The notes under the pieces were generated by a model. That model had not been told where the DNA came from and did no database searches. It was given only the letters and a program-made list of their open reading frames with translations. A DNA stretch of 64,000 bases from Prorocentrum cordatum. Lineage: Eukaryota > Sar > Dinophyceae > Prorocentrales > Prorocentraceae. The position numbers and the translations under genes were made by a program. The stretch is taken from NCBI GenBank assembly GCA_963575745.1, contig CAUYUJ010015295.1, forward strand, positions 81,001-145,000. The letters run 5' to 3'. Every line of letters starts with the position of its first letter. Positions within the stretch are counted from its first letter, which is position 1. Positions 9,719 to 20,600 of this stretch are shown in pieces.

Positions 9719-11080
9719 TCAAAACCAATTCAAAACCAATTTTCGGCCAACTTGGCCCACATGGCACAATCGAGGAAACAGAAGTCTCAACCACATTGCC
9801 TCTTCGTCAGCAAGCTGCCCCCAGTGGGCTGCGAAAGCGGTAGCCATTGCCTTGCACAGCCTTGATGGATACTCTTTGAGGGGGGCGGTCCTCCAGCCGC
9901 CTTGGCCGTCTCGTCCGTAAGCTCTGGCATGTCCCGTATGTCGGCATAGCTGTCCCCCAGGTACCGCCCTTAGCTCCTGTGCGAGTTCACCGAGGTGTGC
10001 CGCCATCAGACATGTTGGTTTTCTCGCAGCCTGCCCAAACTGGCACTGGTCTATGTAGTGAAGTTCGACGCCCGTCTGCTCCAGGAGCCAGAGTGTCTCT
10101 GCTCGCTGCCAGCTGCTAGGCGCTTGAGGGCACCAGGTGGCTGGGGCGGGATGCTCGAGTACGGCTGAAACGTTGTACTGCAGGCCCGTGGTGATGAGTA
10201 GTAAAGCTGTCCTGTATAGCTCGTTGGCTAGTGCGATCTGTTGATGCTCCGCTTGACTAGCTGCTTGTATGCCCCAGGGGGATTCATGTGTACGTAGTGG
10301 TCGTGGTGCATTCCCCTCGGCGGCATGCCAGCGCGATGAGCACCACGTCTCGCAGGGCGGGCCCGCCACAATACCAAATATTTTGCCCTGTCGTATCGCT
10401 GCGCACCAAAACTCGACGACGTCTGGCTTCGTCAGGTCTCCTTTGTCGGGGTCTATCTGCACGTCGATCGATAGTACTACCAAGTTACATTCCCGAATGT
10501 GCATATCGAAATGGTATTGGAAATCCTCGATTCGACGTCTGCCCGAGAAAAGGTGCAGCAAGAACATAGCCGTAGTAACCATGGGCCTGCACGGTGAGAA
10601 TACGTTTGCAGGTGGTGTCGCTGTTTGGACGTCCGCTGCTGCAGGCGGGGCCGGCGAGAGTTGGAGCTGATGCTGCTCTATGTAGTCGGCCAGCTTGAGC
10701 TGTATGACCTGTTGGGCGGGCACCAGCGCCTTTGTAGCTCCATGCCCCATTGCCTTCCTCGCCGCCACAGCTTCTCGTTCTTTTTCTCGGCGTTCGGCTG
10801 CCTCCTGCAAATCCATTGGGACTTCGATTGCTTGGAGGACCGCCAGGCATTTGGGGCACCTTCTCAGGTGCTTGAGTATGCGCAATCTCGTTATGAAGTT
10901 CTTCCCGCACCCAGGGCAGGTAGTCGAACGGGCAAGCAATTCGGGAAGGTCGTAGCCGATGTGTTCCATGGTGCGATGGCGCTTCCATGCTCCCCGAGTT
11001 TTTAATATCTTGCCACACTCATAGCATATGTAGCCACAGTGCTGTGCAGGCGGCAGCCCCTCGAAGTTGGGCGTGGTCAT
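9719..11080 (-). CDS. LINE third frame: C2H2-like zinc fingers plus C5-methyltransferase-like domain
   Basis: 453 codons overlapping the end of the large LINE frame by 62 nt in a different frame (+1 relative). Residues 17-40 (CYECGKILKTRGAWKRH) and 55-78 (CPGCGKNFITRLRILKHLRRC) form two zinc-knuckle or C2H2-type fingers, as often found at LINE C-termini. After a charged helix (90-110) and a linker, residues 172-250 resemble a cytosine-C5 methyltransferase core: LLHLFSG (motif I-like, 174-180), SIDVQID (motif II-like) and AGPPCETW (239-246, where the Cys would be the motif IV nucleophile). LEHPA further on may stand for motif VI. Methyltransferase domains carried by dinoflagellate retrotransposons have been reported. 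Activity is inferred only. It could be expressed by frameshift, reinitiation or as a separate transcript. Confidence 0.7.
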   Translation of the reverse strand: MTTPNFEGLPPAQHCGYICYECGKILKTRGAWKRHRTMEHIGYDLPELLARSTTCPGCGKNFITRLRILKHLRRCPKCLAVLQAIEVPMDLQEAAERREKEREAVAARKAMGHGATKALVPAQQVIQLKLADYIEQHQLQLSPAPPAAADVQTATPPANVFSPCRPMVTTAMFLLHLFSGRRRIEDFQYHFDMHIRECNLVVLSIDVQIDPDKGDLTKPDVVEFWCAAIRQGKIFGIVAGPPCETWCSSRWHAAEGNAPRPLRTHESPWGIQAASQAEHQQIALANELYRTALLLITTGLQYNVSAVLEHPAPATWCPQAPSSWQRAETLWLLEQTGVELHYIDQCQFGQAARKPTCLMAAHLGELAQELRAVPGGQLCRHTGHARAYGRDGQGGWRTAPLKEYPSRLCKAMATAFAAHWGQLADEEAMWLRLLFPRLCHVGQVGRKLVLNWF

Positions 11081-14000
11081 TCCAAACTCTTGCGCTAGAC
11101 GGTGTAGCTGCCTTTGCCATACTCGATGACGGTATATGTCGTGCTGCCATGCTTTGTCCCTGAGCCACGCACGGGTGATCGTGGCTTAAGCCCCTGATGT
11201 CGCTGCCAATGTCCTCGTCGTCTAGTAGGAAACTTCTTATCCGGTCCAGATCTTCGACGATAAGAGCATTCCAGGCCTTCTCATCCTCCCAAAGTTCGTC
11301 GATGAGGCGGTGGAGGAAGGGCGTGTCTGCATGCGCCATTCTGGCCAAGTACATCAGGCGCCGTCGGCGCGGGTACATATGGATCGGTACTTCGTCACAC
11401 ATCAAGTATATTTCGTCATCCAAGGTATGCACCTGTCCCGCGCTGTGTCGCTGTTGTCTTGCGGCGGCCCGCAGGCTCGCCATGTGTCTGCTCTGCAGCA
11501 TCTGCTTCTGCTGTGCTGTAAGTGGCCCCCATACTTCGCAGTCGTAGGTCAGCTTGCTTTGCGCCAGCGCCGTGAGATACAACAGCTCGGCCTTGAGGTC
11601 GATGTGCGGCAGGCGGAAGATGGACTTCTTCAAGGGGCCCTCTGCGGATCTGTGGTCTATGATGCGTCTCATAAGGTTCGGCCCCTCCCCGCCATCACTT
11701 GTCACAATATTGCCCAATGTGAGTCCCTGGGTCGTGACCTCCGCCGTTGTAACTTCAGTGCTGGTTGGCGGCTGACCATCCTCGCGCAGCAGCGTGATGG
11801 GATTTGTGTTGAAAATCTTCGCCTTGATATGCTGTTTGGCGTGCCCATCAATATGCAGCAACGCTTTGGTCTTCTTGGGGTGTAGGTCATGCCCAAAGAT
11901 TTTGAGTCTCCTTGCAATGATGGACAATATGTCGAAGATGCTGCTCTCGATTTTCGTGTTGTCGTTAAGTACGCACAGGAATGTCGCGTCGTCCATGAAG
12001 GATACTTCTGGCAGGGCCCCCTCCAGCCCTTGGAGCTGGCCTGACGTGGCAATGGCTTGTTCGCCCGCCGGTGGTAGTTGTAGTAAGTACCCTCCTGAAT
12101 GTAGCTCCTGCTCCAGCGGGCCCAGGGCGTGCGCGAAGCTGATGTTGAAGATGAGGTCGGCCAGGCCGTTGCCTGGGCGTGTGCCCTTGCGGCTCTCCGC
12201 GCAAAGCTCCTCTCCCCGCACTTGGAAGAATGTCGTGTCGTGTGCTTCTTCTAGCTGGAATCGCAGGTTCTCGTCTACATCGTTGAGTGCTAAGTAGCCT
12301 GGTGACGCGATCAGCTGCTGGATGGCCGGCATGAGCCATTCGGGTGGGGCGCCTCCTGCCATCACCTTTAGGAGCCAAGGCTTCTCCCCTTCCCGTCCCA
12401 GCACAAATTCTCGAATAACCGAATAAAAGGCCTGTCGTAGATCCAACAGGATGCCGACTGCGCTGAGACGTCTCCGCCTGCAGATCCTGAAGAACGCTTT
12501 GATAGTATGGGTGGAGTACGCGCCTGACTTCTTCGGGATTCCGCCATGCTGGGTGACTCTCAGCAGGCTGCTGCAGACCCTCAACGTAGTTGCGCGGAGC
12601 CACTTGTGGTAGTGCTTGGCCACGGTGTTGTTGAGGAGGATCGACCTGTAATATTCCAGGAGGGCCCTCGTGCCGCTACCCTTGTACAGCTTCACTGCAA
12701 TACCTGCTTTAAATTGGATCGGTTCTCGGCCTCGCAGTATCGTCTTCAAGACGACTGGGTACCAGTGGCGGGCCGTCTCCTCGGGTGCGAGTTTGAGGAT
12801 GTCGTCCAAATTGCCGTCGGGTCCTCCTGCTCGGCCCTTCTTGCCGTCCGCAAAGCTCTCCACCAGATCGTTGAGTGTCATGTGCAGGTACTGTGGAACC
12901 TCGTCGGGTGGCGATCTGTGGGTACGGCTGACATTGTAGCGGTCCGCAAGGTCGTACCTGTCCCTGATGTCGGCTGACTCGATCTTGGCGAAGTGCTGCA
13001 GGGTGGCGCGGCTGATCTCGCCCTGGCTGCCCATGACGGTGCCGTCGGGCTGCTGCATAGTGGGCAGCGCGCTAACATATTTTGGTTTGCGGCCGCCATG
13101 GATCAGAATCTTCTTTGTCAGCTGCCACTCGGTCCTGGCGTCTCTTGCTGTTCTGCTATCCGCCAATTTGCTGCCAAGCTCGTGAAAGTACTGGTTGCGG
13201 TCGGTACTCAGCTGGTGTCTGAACATGTCCTTGGTGTGGGCGATGAAGAGCCTCGCAGCGTCATGCGCGATGCCGAGGCAGTCGGTGGTGTGGCTGAGCT
13301 GGCACGCTCCAACAAGGGCTGCCACAGAGCAATACCAGCTATCTTCCACACGGGCATAGACAGGCGCCTCGTGGCAGAGCCTCTTGCGGAAAACTTCTAG
13401 AGGTGCTGGGTCCCCGTTGTTCGTGTAGGTCCGCGTGGAGCTCTCAGCGTATCTGCGCAGCCTCAATAGGCGCATGCTGGCCTCTGAGATTGTGACGTTG
13501 CAAGGGGTAAGCGGGTCCCGTCCGAAATGCTGCTTCGTCTTCTCGACAAGGAGTCCCGCTGTCTCGTGGTAATGGTCGTTGACGTCTGCCTTCCACGGTG
13601 GTAAGCTGATGTTGTTCAGGTCCTGCTTGAATGCGGTGATGCGCTCTGGGTTCTTGAGTTTGTTAGTATCCAGTAGCCCGTTCCCCTTCGAACTTCGGTG
13701 GCGCCCGATGATTTCGCCCACAACTTCAACTAGCACGGGCATGTGGTCTGTGGTCGTGTCGTAGCCGTTCTGGGCGTAGTTCCTCCTCTGCTTGTTGTGC
13801 TCGTTCTTCTTTTTGGCGGTTGGCTTTTGAACGTCTCTCAAGACAGTGCAAGCCGCGACGCACTTGAACAGGCAGGGAGCCATGGCGACGTAGTCGATGC
13901 GGTTGGAGATCCCGTCCTTGTGGTATGTGTAATCGTCGCTGCTCCCGTAGTATGTGTTGACGACGTGCAGGTGGCAGCTGGCGACAGACTCGTGGAATTC

Positions 14001-17000
14001 GTGTCCATTCTTGTCTGTCAGCTGATTTGGACCTTTCTGGCCCAACCATTGAGTGTCCTCTCCGTCCTTGTGGCTTAGCTTGGCGTTCGCGTCGATGAGC
14101 AGGATCTCTGGTTTCCACGTGTCACACAGCTCCCTGAAGTGTTCCCACCAGCCGTTGATGTCCTTGGCCTTCTGGTACGGGGCGTGAGCAACGGCGATGA
14201 CGTGATGGAACAAAGGAGCCTGCACGCGGACAAAGAGAATCCTGGCTGACGAGTACAGTTTTGTAAGCTGGGACTGCTTGAAGTACAGGTCTTTCCCTTT
14301 GAGCTGCCCGTGCGGTAACTCGACGTTGAGTAGTAGTGCACATCCCCAGTTGCCGTCCTGCGCATCGCTCTGGATGTTGATAAAACCTTGTCCTGTCCAT
14401 ATGGCCTCTCTACAGCGTGTCTCCTGCAGCCCCGCGACGTGGACATGGTGGTCCAAAAGCTGGGCTCTGACTAGAGCCCCTTTACTGGAGATGTCCAGGT
14501 GCAGGTCTGTGGAGGTGAAGTCGCCCACCATGGACTGAGCGTTGTACTGCACGATGTTGAGCTTCAGCGTGCCCTTGTTGTAGCTATCTGCGGTGAGGTC
14601 GAGGATGTGGTCTGCGTCAGCCAGCTGGGGCGAGACGTGCTCCTCGAGCTGTCCATGCCTCCACGGTGGGTACGCATGTAGGTCCTTGCCCGCAGGGTTA
14701 GCCATCCAAGCCCATTCGAGTGTGCTGGTATACCGTACTATATCGACTAGCTCTTCCGCAGGTGGTGGTGGCGCTGGTTGGAGTGCTGCAAATTTTGATA
14801 GAATATCTGCTGCTTCATTCCAGGGTGCGTCTCGATGCGCATGAGTGTGCTCGAAGCTAATGTCCTTTGTGAGCTGTAATTGCTGGAATAATACGCGTGT
14901 AAACCTCGCAAGAGGGCGGTTCCTACACGATCTGATCCGCGATGTTCCAGCTGCCGCTCCCAAAGCCGCGGTGTTGTCGCCGATAATGACGATTTCCTGC
15001 TCATCGTCCTCCTGTGTACATGCGATGCCTGCCCAGAGTAGCGCTCCCAATTCGGGGCTGGTGCTGGAGGTGATGTTGTTGGCCATCTCCTCGCTGACAG
15101 ACAGGGCGTGGTTGGAGTACATGTGCCTGTAGTAGGCAATGCCCTGGTCGTCTTCTCTCAGGTGTACCACTGCCCATGCTGATGTACCAGGTGCTTTGGC
15201 ATGGTAGGACGCGTCGGTGAAGTAGTAGTGCCGCTTCACAGCCGACGAAGGTCTCGAGGGAGCAAGGTGCTTCACCGCCAGCCTGGTATGCTCGTGCAGG
15301 TCGTGCTCTTCGAGGTCATAATGCCATGTCAGCTTCTGGATGTGTTGCTGAAATTGCGTCGGTAGGAACTGTGGGGATCCAATGTTGAGAAAGCGTCGCT
15401 GCGTGCTGTTGCTGTCTCTGCGCTGGTCGGTTTTGTGCGCTTGCCCGTGCGTTGCTGGTCTAGTTCTTTGTCGTCGTCTCCTTCTGCGCTCGCAGCGCCG
15501 GTAGTCGTCGCTGTACTCGCTGTCAGTGCTGGTGTGTTGGCTAGTGCGTTGGTTGTCTCGGGCGTCTTCCGCCGTTGTGCTCCGCCTGGTTGGAATACGG
15601 AAGGGGTGCATGGCTGAGGTTGTACGTCGTTGTGGTGCAGAGATGGATTGTTGCCGCCCCGTCGGCTGCCCGCTAGCTCCGTGGTAGCTCCTGAACGGCA
15701 GCATTGCTCGTCGGGGATGTACGTCCCTCTGGGGCTGGGGGTGCTGTCTGGCATTAGTCGTTGTGTCTGGGAGTGGTTGCTCGGTCTCCAAGTAGTCGGT
15801 AGGCTTGTAGGGCTTGGTCCCCGTCCGCGTCGTGCTCCTTTCCCGTGGGGACGGCGGCTTTTGGCAGCACTTCTCATCGGCGTTCAAGTTGTCCGATCCA
15901 GCCCGCACGGCCTGACTGAACAGGAGCTCGTGTGATTGGGCCTGGAGCATGCTGTCACGTAGGCGATGAGATATGCCGCCAGGAGGGTCGGTTGGGTTCG
16001 GTGGTGGAAGGATAGGCAGTGCTGGCTCTGCGAGCAGCTCTTGAGGGTCTAAGTTTGGTTTGGCTGGTGTCGGTGGCGGGAGTGTAGATGGTTGCTCGTC
16101 GTTGGACCTGGTTGAGCGCCCCAGCACGACATCGCTGACACGAGAGCAAGGCATCGGCCACCTTCCCGTCGGAGGCATGCTCTCGCGTCTTCGCACCTGC
16201 AAGGGGGAGTCAACCCGCAGCTGCTCGGGGAGAGCAGGTCCGTCCGTCGACGGCCTTGCAGAGTGAGGCGACCCCGCGCTGACACGCCAACGCAGATAGG
16301 TCCTGGTCGGTACGTTGTGTTGTTTGGCCTCGTCAGAGCATAGAGTCTGCTCTGCTGATGTGTACCGAGGCGCTGACCTCCAAGTAGTACGCGGCCTCGG
16401 ACAGCTGCTGCGCTCTCGACTCGGGCACTCGCTGGCGGAGTCCAAGTCCTGCTCTTCAGGGTGTTCCGCTCCAGGGGGCTGAGTGCTATCTGGCCGTGCT
16501 TCGTCCTCGCAGATGCTGCTGTCCGCAAGCGCCTCGAAGGAGTTCTTGGTCAGCGTCACTCCAATGTCTGGTCGCATCTCCACCCTGAGCGCCTGTCTTA
16601 GTAATCTTTTGCGCCTCGCCAGTCTTCTTTCTCTTGCAACAGCTGTGGCGTCGTTGAGGTGCGGTTCTGCTGATGTTGGGCTGCAGCTTTTGCTGTCAAG
16701 GTATGTGTCCTGTATTTGCTCTAGCTCGTAGGCTTGTATGGGTCCATGCTGTATCTGTCGATTGTAGTCAGTGCTTGGTTGTGTCGTAGTATCTGCATTT
16801 AATTTGGCTGACGCTGGTGGACTAGCCAGCCCTCTAGGGGTCTTTGTGCTTGCCATGTGGTCTGCTTGCGAGCCCAGGTGGCTGGAGTCGAGAGGTTGGC
16901 GGGAAAGCCAGGCTCCGTCGACTGCAAGCGTGGGGTGCTCCTCGAGTACCCGGCGCTGGGAGACCTCCAGATGTGATAGATCTGCTAGTCTCGACTTGCT

Positions 17001-17312
17001 GCCTGGGTCCTCCTTCGCATGGCTGTGCTGCCTGGGCTGCGACGCCGCATGGGCCGCCGCGGCTCCCGCGAAGTGGGATGTCGAACCAGGCGTGGCCAAG
17101 GGGTGTCGCCTTGGTCCACGCTGTTGGCACTGCGTCGGACTGCTCGAGTAGCTCTCCCACTCTTGTTGCAGTCTCACCCTGTCGCGGTGCTGGTTGCTTG
17201 TCTGAACCCCGCTGGCAGTGGGGCTCGCGGCCTGAGGGAGTCGCTCAGGTCCGCGCTTGAAGCGCTCAGACTTGATGTCGCCGTTCTGTGGGTGGTCCCC
17301 ACCCTTGCCCAC
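11019..17312 (-). CDS. LINE (non-LTR retrotransposon) polyprotein: RNase H - endonuclease - reverse transcriptase
   Basis: A 2097-aa intact frame. Residues 1-690 are disordered, Pro/Arg/Ser-rich. Residues about 695-840 are an RNase H domain: YYFTDASYH (catalytic Asp at 700), SPELGALLWAG with the Glu, IIGDNTAAL with the second Asp, NEAADIL with the last Asp. Residues about 917-1195 are an apurinic-type endonuclease: QYNAQS, LQETRC, RIDYVAM and TTDHMP are the expected blocks. Residues about 1530-1870 are reverse transcriptase with ILLDLRQAFYS (first Asp) and SFMDDATFL (FMDD, Asp 1774/1775). The protein nicks target DNA and copies its RNA at the nick. RNase H usually follows the reverse transcriptase in LINEs; here it precedes the endonuclease. 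The frame is uninterrupted, suggesting a recent copy. ORF1 lies upstream and a third frame overlaps its end. Confidence 0.93.
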   Translation of the reverse strand: MGKGGDHPQNGDIKSERFKRGPERLPQAASPTASGVQTSNQHRDRVRLQQEWESYSSSPTQCQQRGPRRHPLATPGSTSHFAGAAAAHAASQPRQHSHAKEDPGSKSRLADLSHLEVSQRRVLEEHPTLAVDGAWLSRQPLDSSHLGSQADHMASTKTPRGLASPPASAKLNADTTTQPSTDYNRQIQHGPIQAYELEQIQDTYLDSKSCSPTSAEPHLNDATAVARERRLARRKRLLRQALRVEMRPDIGVTLTKNSFEALADSSICEDEARPDSTQPPGAEHPEEQDLDSASECPSRERSSCPRPRTTWRSAPRYTSAEQTLCSDEAKQHNVPTRTYLRWRVSAGSPHSARPSTDGPALPEQLRVDSPLQVRRRESMPPTGRWPMPCSRVSDVVLGRSTRSNDEQPSTLPPPTPAKPNLDPQELLAEPALPILPPPNPTDPPGGISHRLRDSMLQAQSHELLFSQAVRAGSDNLNADEKCCQKPPSPRERSTTRTGTKPYKPTDYLETEQPLPDTTTNARQHPQPQRDVHPRRAMLPFRSYHGASGQPTGRQQSISAPQRRTTSAMHPFRIPTRRSTTAEDARDNQRTSQHTSTDSEYSDDYRRCERRRRRRQRTRPATHGQAHKTDQRRDSNSTQRRFLNIGSPQFLPTQFQQHIQKLTWHYDLEEHDLHEHTRLAVKHLAPSRPSSAVKRHYYFTDASYHAKAPGTSAWAVVHLREDDQGIAYYRHMYSNHALSVSEEMANNITSSTSPELGALLWAGIACTQEDDEQEIVIIGDNTAALGAAAGTSRIRSCRNRPLARFTRVLFQQLQLTKDISFEHTHAHRDAPWNEAADILSKFAALQPAPPPPAEELVDIVRYTSTLEWAWMANPAGKDLHAYPPWRHGQLEEHVSPQLADADHILDLTADSYNKGTLKLNIVQYNAQSMVGDFTSTDLHLDISSKGALVRAQLLDHHVHVAGLQETRCREAIWTGQGFINIQSDAQDGNWGCALLLNVELPHGQLKGKDLYFKQSQLTKLYSSARILFVRVQAPLFHHVIAVAHAPYQKAKDINGWWEHFRELCDTWKPEILLIDANAKLSHKDGEDTQWLGQKGPNQLTDKNGHEFHESVASCHLHVVNTYYGSSDDYTYHKDGISNRIDYVAMAPCLFKCVAACTVLRDVQKPTAKKKNEHNKQRRNYAQNGYDTTTDHMPVLVEVVGEIIGRHRSSKGNGLLDTNKLKNPERITAFKQDLNNISLPPWKADVNDHYHETAGLLVEKTKQHFGRDPLTPCNVTISEASMRLLRLRRYAESSTRTYTNNGDPAPLEVFRKRLCHEAPVYARVEDSWYCSVAALVGACQLSHTTDCLGIAHDAARLFIAHTKDMFRHQLSTDRNQYFHELGSKLADSRTARDARTEWQLTKKILIHGGRKPKYVSALPTMQQPDGTVMGSQGEISRATLQHFAKIESADIRDRYDLADRYNVSRTHRSPPDEVPQYLHMTLNDLVESFADGKKGRAGGPDGNLDDILKLAPEETARHWYPVVLKTILRGREPIQFKAGIAVKLYKGSGTRALLEYYRSILLNNTVAKHYHKWLRATTLRVCSSLLRVTQHGGIPKKSGAYSTHTIKAFFRICRRRRLSAVGILLDLRQAFYSVIREFVLGREGEKPWLLKVMAGGAPPEWLMPAIQQLIASPGYLALNDVDENLRFQLEEAHDTTFFQVRGEELCAESRKGTRPGNGLADLIFNISFAHALGPLEQELHSGGYLLQLPPAGEQAIATSGQLQGLEGALPEVSFMDDATFLCVLNDNTKIESSIFDILSIIARRLKIFGHDLHPKKTKALLHIDGHAKQHIKAKIFNTNPITLLREDGQPPTSTEVTTAEVTTQGLTLGNIVTSDGGEGPNLMRRIIDHRSAEGPLKKSIFRLPHIDLKAELLYLTALAQSKLTYDCEVWGPLTAQQKQMLQSRHMASLRAAARQQRHSAGQVHTLDDEIYLMCDEVPIHMYPRRRRLMYLARMAHADTPFLHRLIDELWEDEKAWNALIVEDLDRIRSFLLDDEDIGSDIRGLSHDHPCVAQGQSMAARHIPSSSMAKAATPSSARVWNDHAQLRGAAACTALWLHML

Positions 17313-17632
17313 AGACGCGGCGTCTAGGGAGCTGGTAATGCAGGTAGTTCGTCTGCTACGTCTTTTGAGTCGGGGCTCCCTAGTAGAGCGTTGGTGGTTT
17401 GAAGCGGATGCGGCATCCCCCAGGCTCGCATCGGCTTGGACATAGCTATGTAGTGTGATGGAGGCTAGGTGCGATCGTGTGCGTGTGGCCGAAGGCCATG
17501 GGTGTGGGTCGTTGGGCGTAGGCTCGTCACCGCACGGGTCTCTGAGTCTGGGCCCGATATCCCCGATATCTTCTGGTGTAGCTGTCTGGACGCAGGTCTG
17601 GGCCAGTTGCCCCCCAGCCTGCGTGCTCCGTA
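17313..17632 (-). other. Spacer between LINE ORF1 and ORF2
   Basis: About 320 nt between the stop of the coiled-coil frame and the first ATG of the polyprotein. No feature beyond GC-rich sequence was seen. How ORF2 is translated (reinitiation, separate trans-spliced mRNA) is not shown. Confidence 0.5.
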
Positions 17633-20600
17633 TCAGTTTTTTGACAGTCGACCCCCGTCGAGGTCGCTCTCGCCGCTCTCGATGAAGGATGCCACTCTGT
17701 CTCCTGGGTCCGCGAAGCCATCGTCCGCGTCGCAGATCCTGACCTTTTTCGGCTGGCTCCTCGCCCTCCTGGGTTCCCTTGGTTGCTTCAGGTTACCTCT
17801 GCATGGAGGTGCCGAGCTCGTCCTCTCTGGCGTGCCCAAGTGGAACCGCGGTGGTGGCAGCCGTGGCTCGTGTGGCTCGGTGGGCGTGATGTCCTCAATC
17901 GGCATCCGTGGAGGCGTGCTGGGGCAAGCCTCCTCGTCGCGGCTGAGGTCGATGAACAGCGTCGTCATGGGAGTCTTGGCTGGCTGTGAACGCTGTTGTG
18001 GGGTCTTGTTTGGCGTGAGAGGCGTGACGGGCGGAAAAAGTATGTGTCTTGGCGTGGGCTGTTCCGTCGGGATGGGTGAGTCGGCTGGTATCGTTGGTGA
18101 GAGTGAGGCGAGGTCTGTCGGGGCTTCGTCCTCCTTCTCCTTGCGCAGGCCTTGGCGGTTCTTCATCTCTTCGTCCAGCAGGTCAGCGTCGTCGGATTCG
18201 CCAATTGGGATGCAGTCGCTGCTCGCCCGTACCTCGAGCATCCCTGAGTGCGAAAAGGAGCCGACACTGTTGTACTCCTCGATGTGCGGGCGCTGCTGAG
18301 GTGGTGGTGGAGGTAGCGGACACTCTTCGGCGGATGTCCTCGGCACAAAGCTTTGGTTCTGGAAGCTGAGGTCGTCGCTCGACGAGAGGGTAGGCTCCTC
18401 TGGCGTTGGCGTAGACGATGTATGGGACCTCTCTCCAAATCCCACCCCGGCCAGCTCCTCGAGGTACGGCGGTAGTTCTGGATGTGGAAGTTCGTACTGG
18501 CTAGGTAGCAGCCGAAGTAAGTCTGCCTCAAGTTGCTCCCTCTGGTACGCGCCCTCCTGGTCCGCCATGCCTTGGTCGCGCTCACTCGTGGCTGTGTCTC
18601 CCATGAGGTCGTCCGTCATGTCGATTAGCAGGTCCTCGTCCACTTGTCCTCCTGCTCCCCAGGCATCCCGTAGTGCAGTCTGGAGTCCTGCCGTTTGCAA
18701 ATCATGTGCACGTTGGAGGTCTTGTAATTGCTGCTGCCTCTGTGCTTCGTTCATATGATGGTTGTGGGCGTAGTGCTGCGCCATGGCCTGCATCTCCTGC
18801 TGGTGCTGGTGCTGCAGTGTGCTGTGGTATTGATGCGCCGCTTGGTTCTCCATCTCCTGCTGCTGCTGTAGTGCCTGGAGTTCGCTTGTGGCTGCTGCTT
18901 GTCGCTGCAGTGCCACCTCCTCCATCCTATGGGCTTTGTCCACCGCCTCCTGGTGCTCCCCGACGCGCTCCAGATACCTTTCCTGCTCGTGCTGCATCTC
19001 GTATGCCTTCGCCTGGATGGCTGCATGCTCCAGGTTCAGGACGACCCGCATCGCTTCGCGCTTGTTGGCTTCATCCTGATGCTCGTGGGCCATCTGCTGA
19101 TAGTTCACTGCGATCCGCAGCTCCTCCTCCTTATAAGCGCTGTGACGGGCGCATCTCTCCTGGTATTCCGCCTCCACCATCTCCTGCGTCGCCTTCTCGT
19201 TGTGCTCCTGCGCCATCTTGTGCCACTGGGCCTCCTGGGTTGCCATCTCTCTCACAGCTTGCTCTTCCTGCCTGGCCTTCTGGACCTGCTGCGTGTAGAT
19301 GGCTGCTCTTCTCTGGTCTTCCTTGTGCATCTCCTCGCGCAAAGTCTTCTTTTCCAACTCAATATGCATTTGCAGGTCTGCAAGCATCCCTTTGGCCCTT
19401 TCCTCCTGTGTCCTCTGGGTGCCTCTTTGTGCTTCGTATGCTTTTGCTTCCTCCTCCTCCAGCTTGGCGTTGTGGTGCCGCTTGAGTGCGTTGACCTCCC
19501 ATATGTGCCACTCCTCCTGCTTGGCCAACTGCGCTTCGGTCGTGTGGTACATCTTTTGCGCGATGGTCTGCTCGTAGGCCTTCAGCTCGCTTTTGTGCTT
19601 GAACTCCGCTTGTGCTAGTAGGTCGCTTTGCTGCTGTTCTTTTTTCTGCTGCGAATCAAGCCTCTCGGTCAATCTCCTGATGGCATCTTTGATCTCGTCT
19701 GATGCTGCTGGGACTGGTCGGGGCTGCTGGGCTGGGGCTGGCTGAGCTGTGGCTGGCTGGGCCGTGGCCGGTGCCACTGGAGCTGCCGAAGGGTCGCGCC
19801 TTCTCCTCGCGGCCGGGTGTGGCGCGCGTCCTCTGGTGGGATCATGGCTCCCATCTTCCTCAGACGATTCGTCCTTTACTCCCGCCGACTTGGCCATTTG
19901 ATCTCTGGTTTCCCTCATCAGGGTCTTGTAGACCCTGATGGTTCTGGCGGCCGTCGCCTCCTGGTCCAGCATCTTGCTGAGCCGCTTCTCCATCTCGGCA
20001 TGCTCCTCCTCCAGCTTTTCCAGCGTGGCCCTGAGCTGCTTCATGCGTTCTTTGTGGGGCAGAACGAAGGAGATGTTCGTGGCGGTGATCGCCGCTTCCT
20101 GCTCGAGGCTGGTTGTGCACAAGCCGGCCAGCCTAGCACCTGCGATGTTCTCGGAGAGACGACCCAGCCTGTGGCACTTGGTCTTGTACCACACGAACCT
20201 CATCTCTTCGTCATCTGGTGGTGCGGACCAGCTCTCGTGCTCCATCGCGACGGCGAAGGAGACTGGCGTGATGCTGTCCAGGACTGCCTTCTGCTGGGGG
20301 CTGTACTGGTAGCTGCCGATGTGGGCTGCGGCAGGCGTGTCGAGCTGGTCCCTTCTTCTGCGCCTGCCGCTTCTCCTTCTGGCTGAGGCGCTCCTCCAGG
20401 GCGCACTGTGCTTCCAGTGCTGGTCGCTGTCGCTTTGCTGCTGGTGCTTGTGGGTCTGTGGCTGCTGCTGCTGCTGGTGGTGGCGCTTGTGGGTCTGAGG
20501 CTGCTGCTGCTGCTGCTGCTGACTATGCTGCTGCCACTCCCAGGGCCGCCCACCAATGGCTCCGTAGTCGCCAGTCCAGTCTGCGCTGCGCTGGCGCTGC

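Noticed and set aside
18673-19485. 270-codon + strand frame opposite LINE ORF1
   Set aside because: Antisense shadow of the coiled-coil frame; Pro/Ala/Ser composition mirrors Gln/Glu codons.
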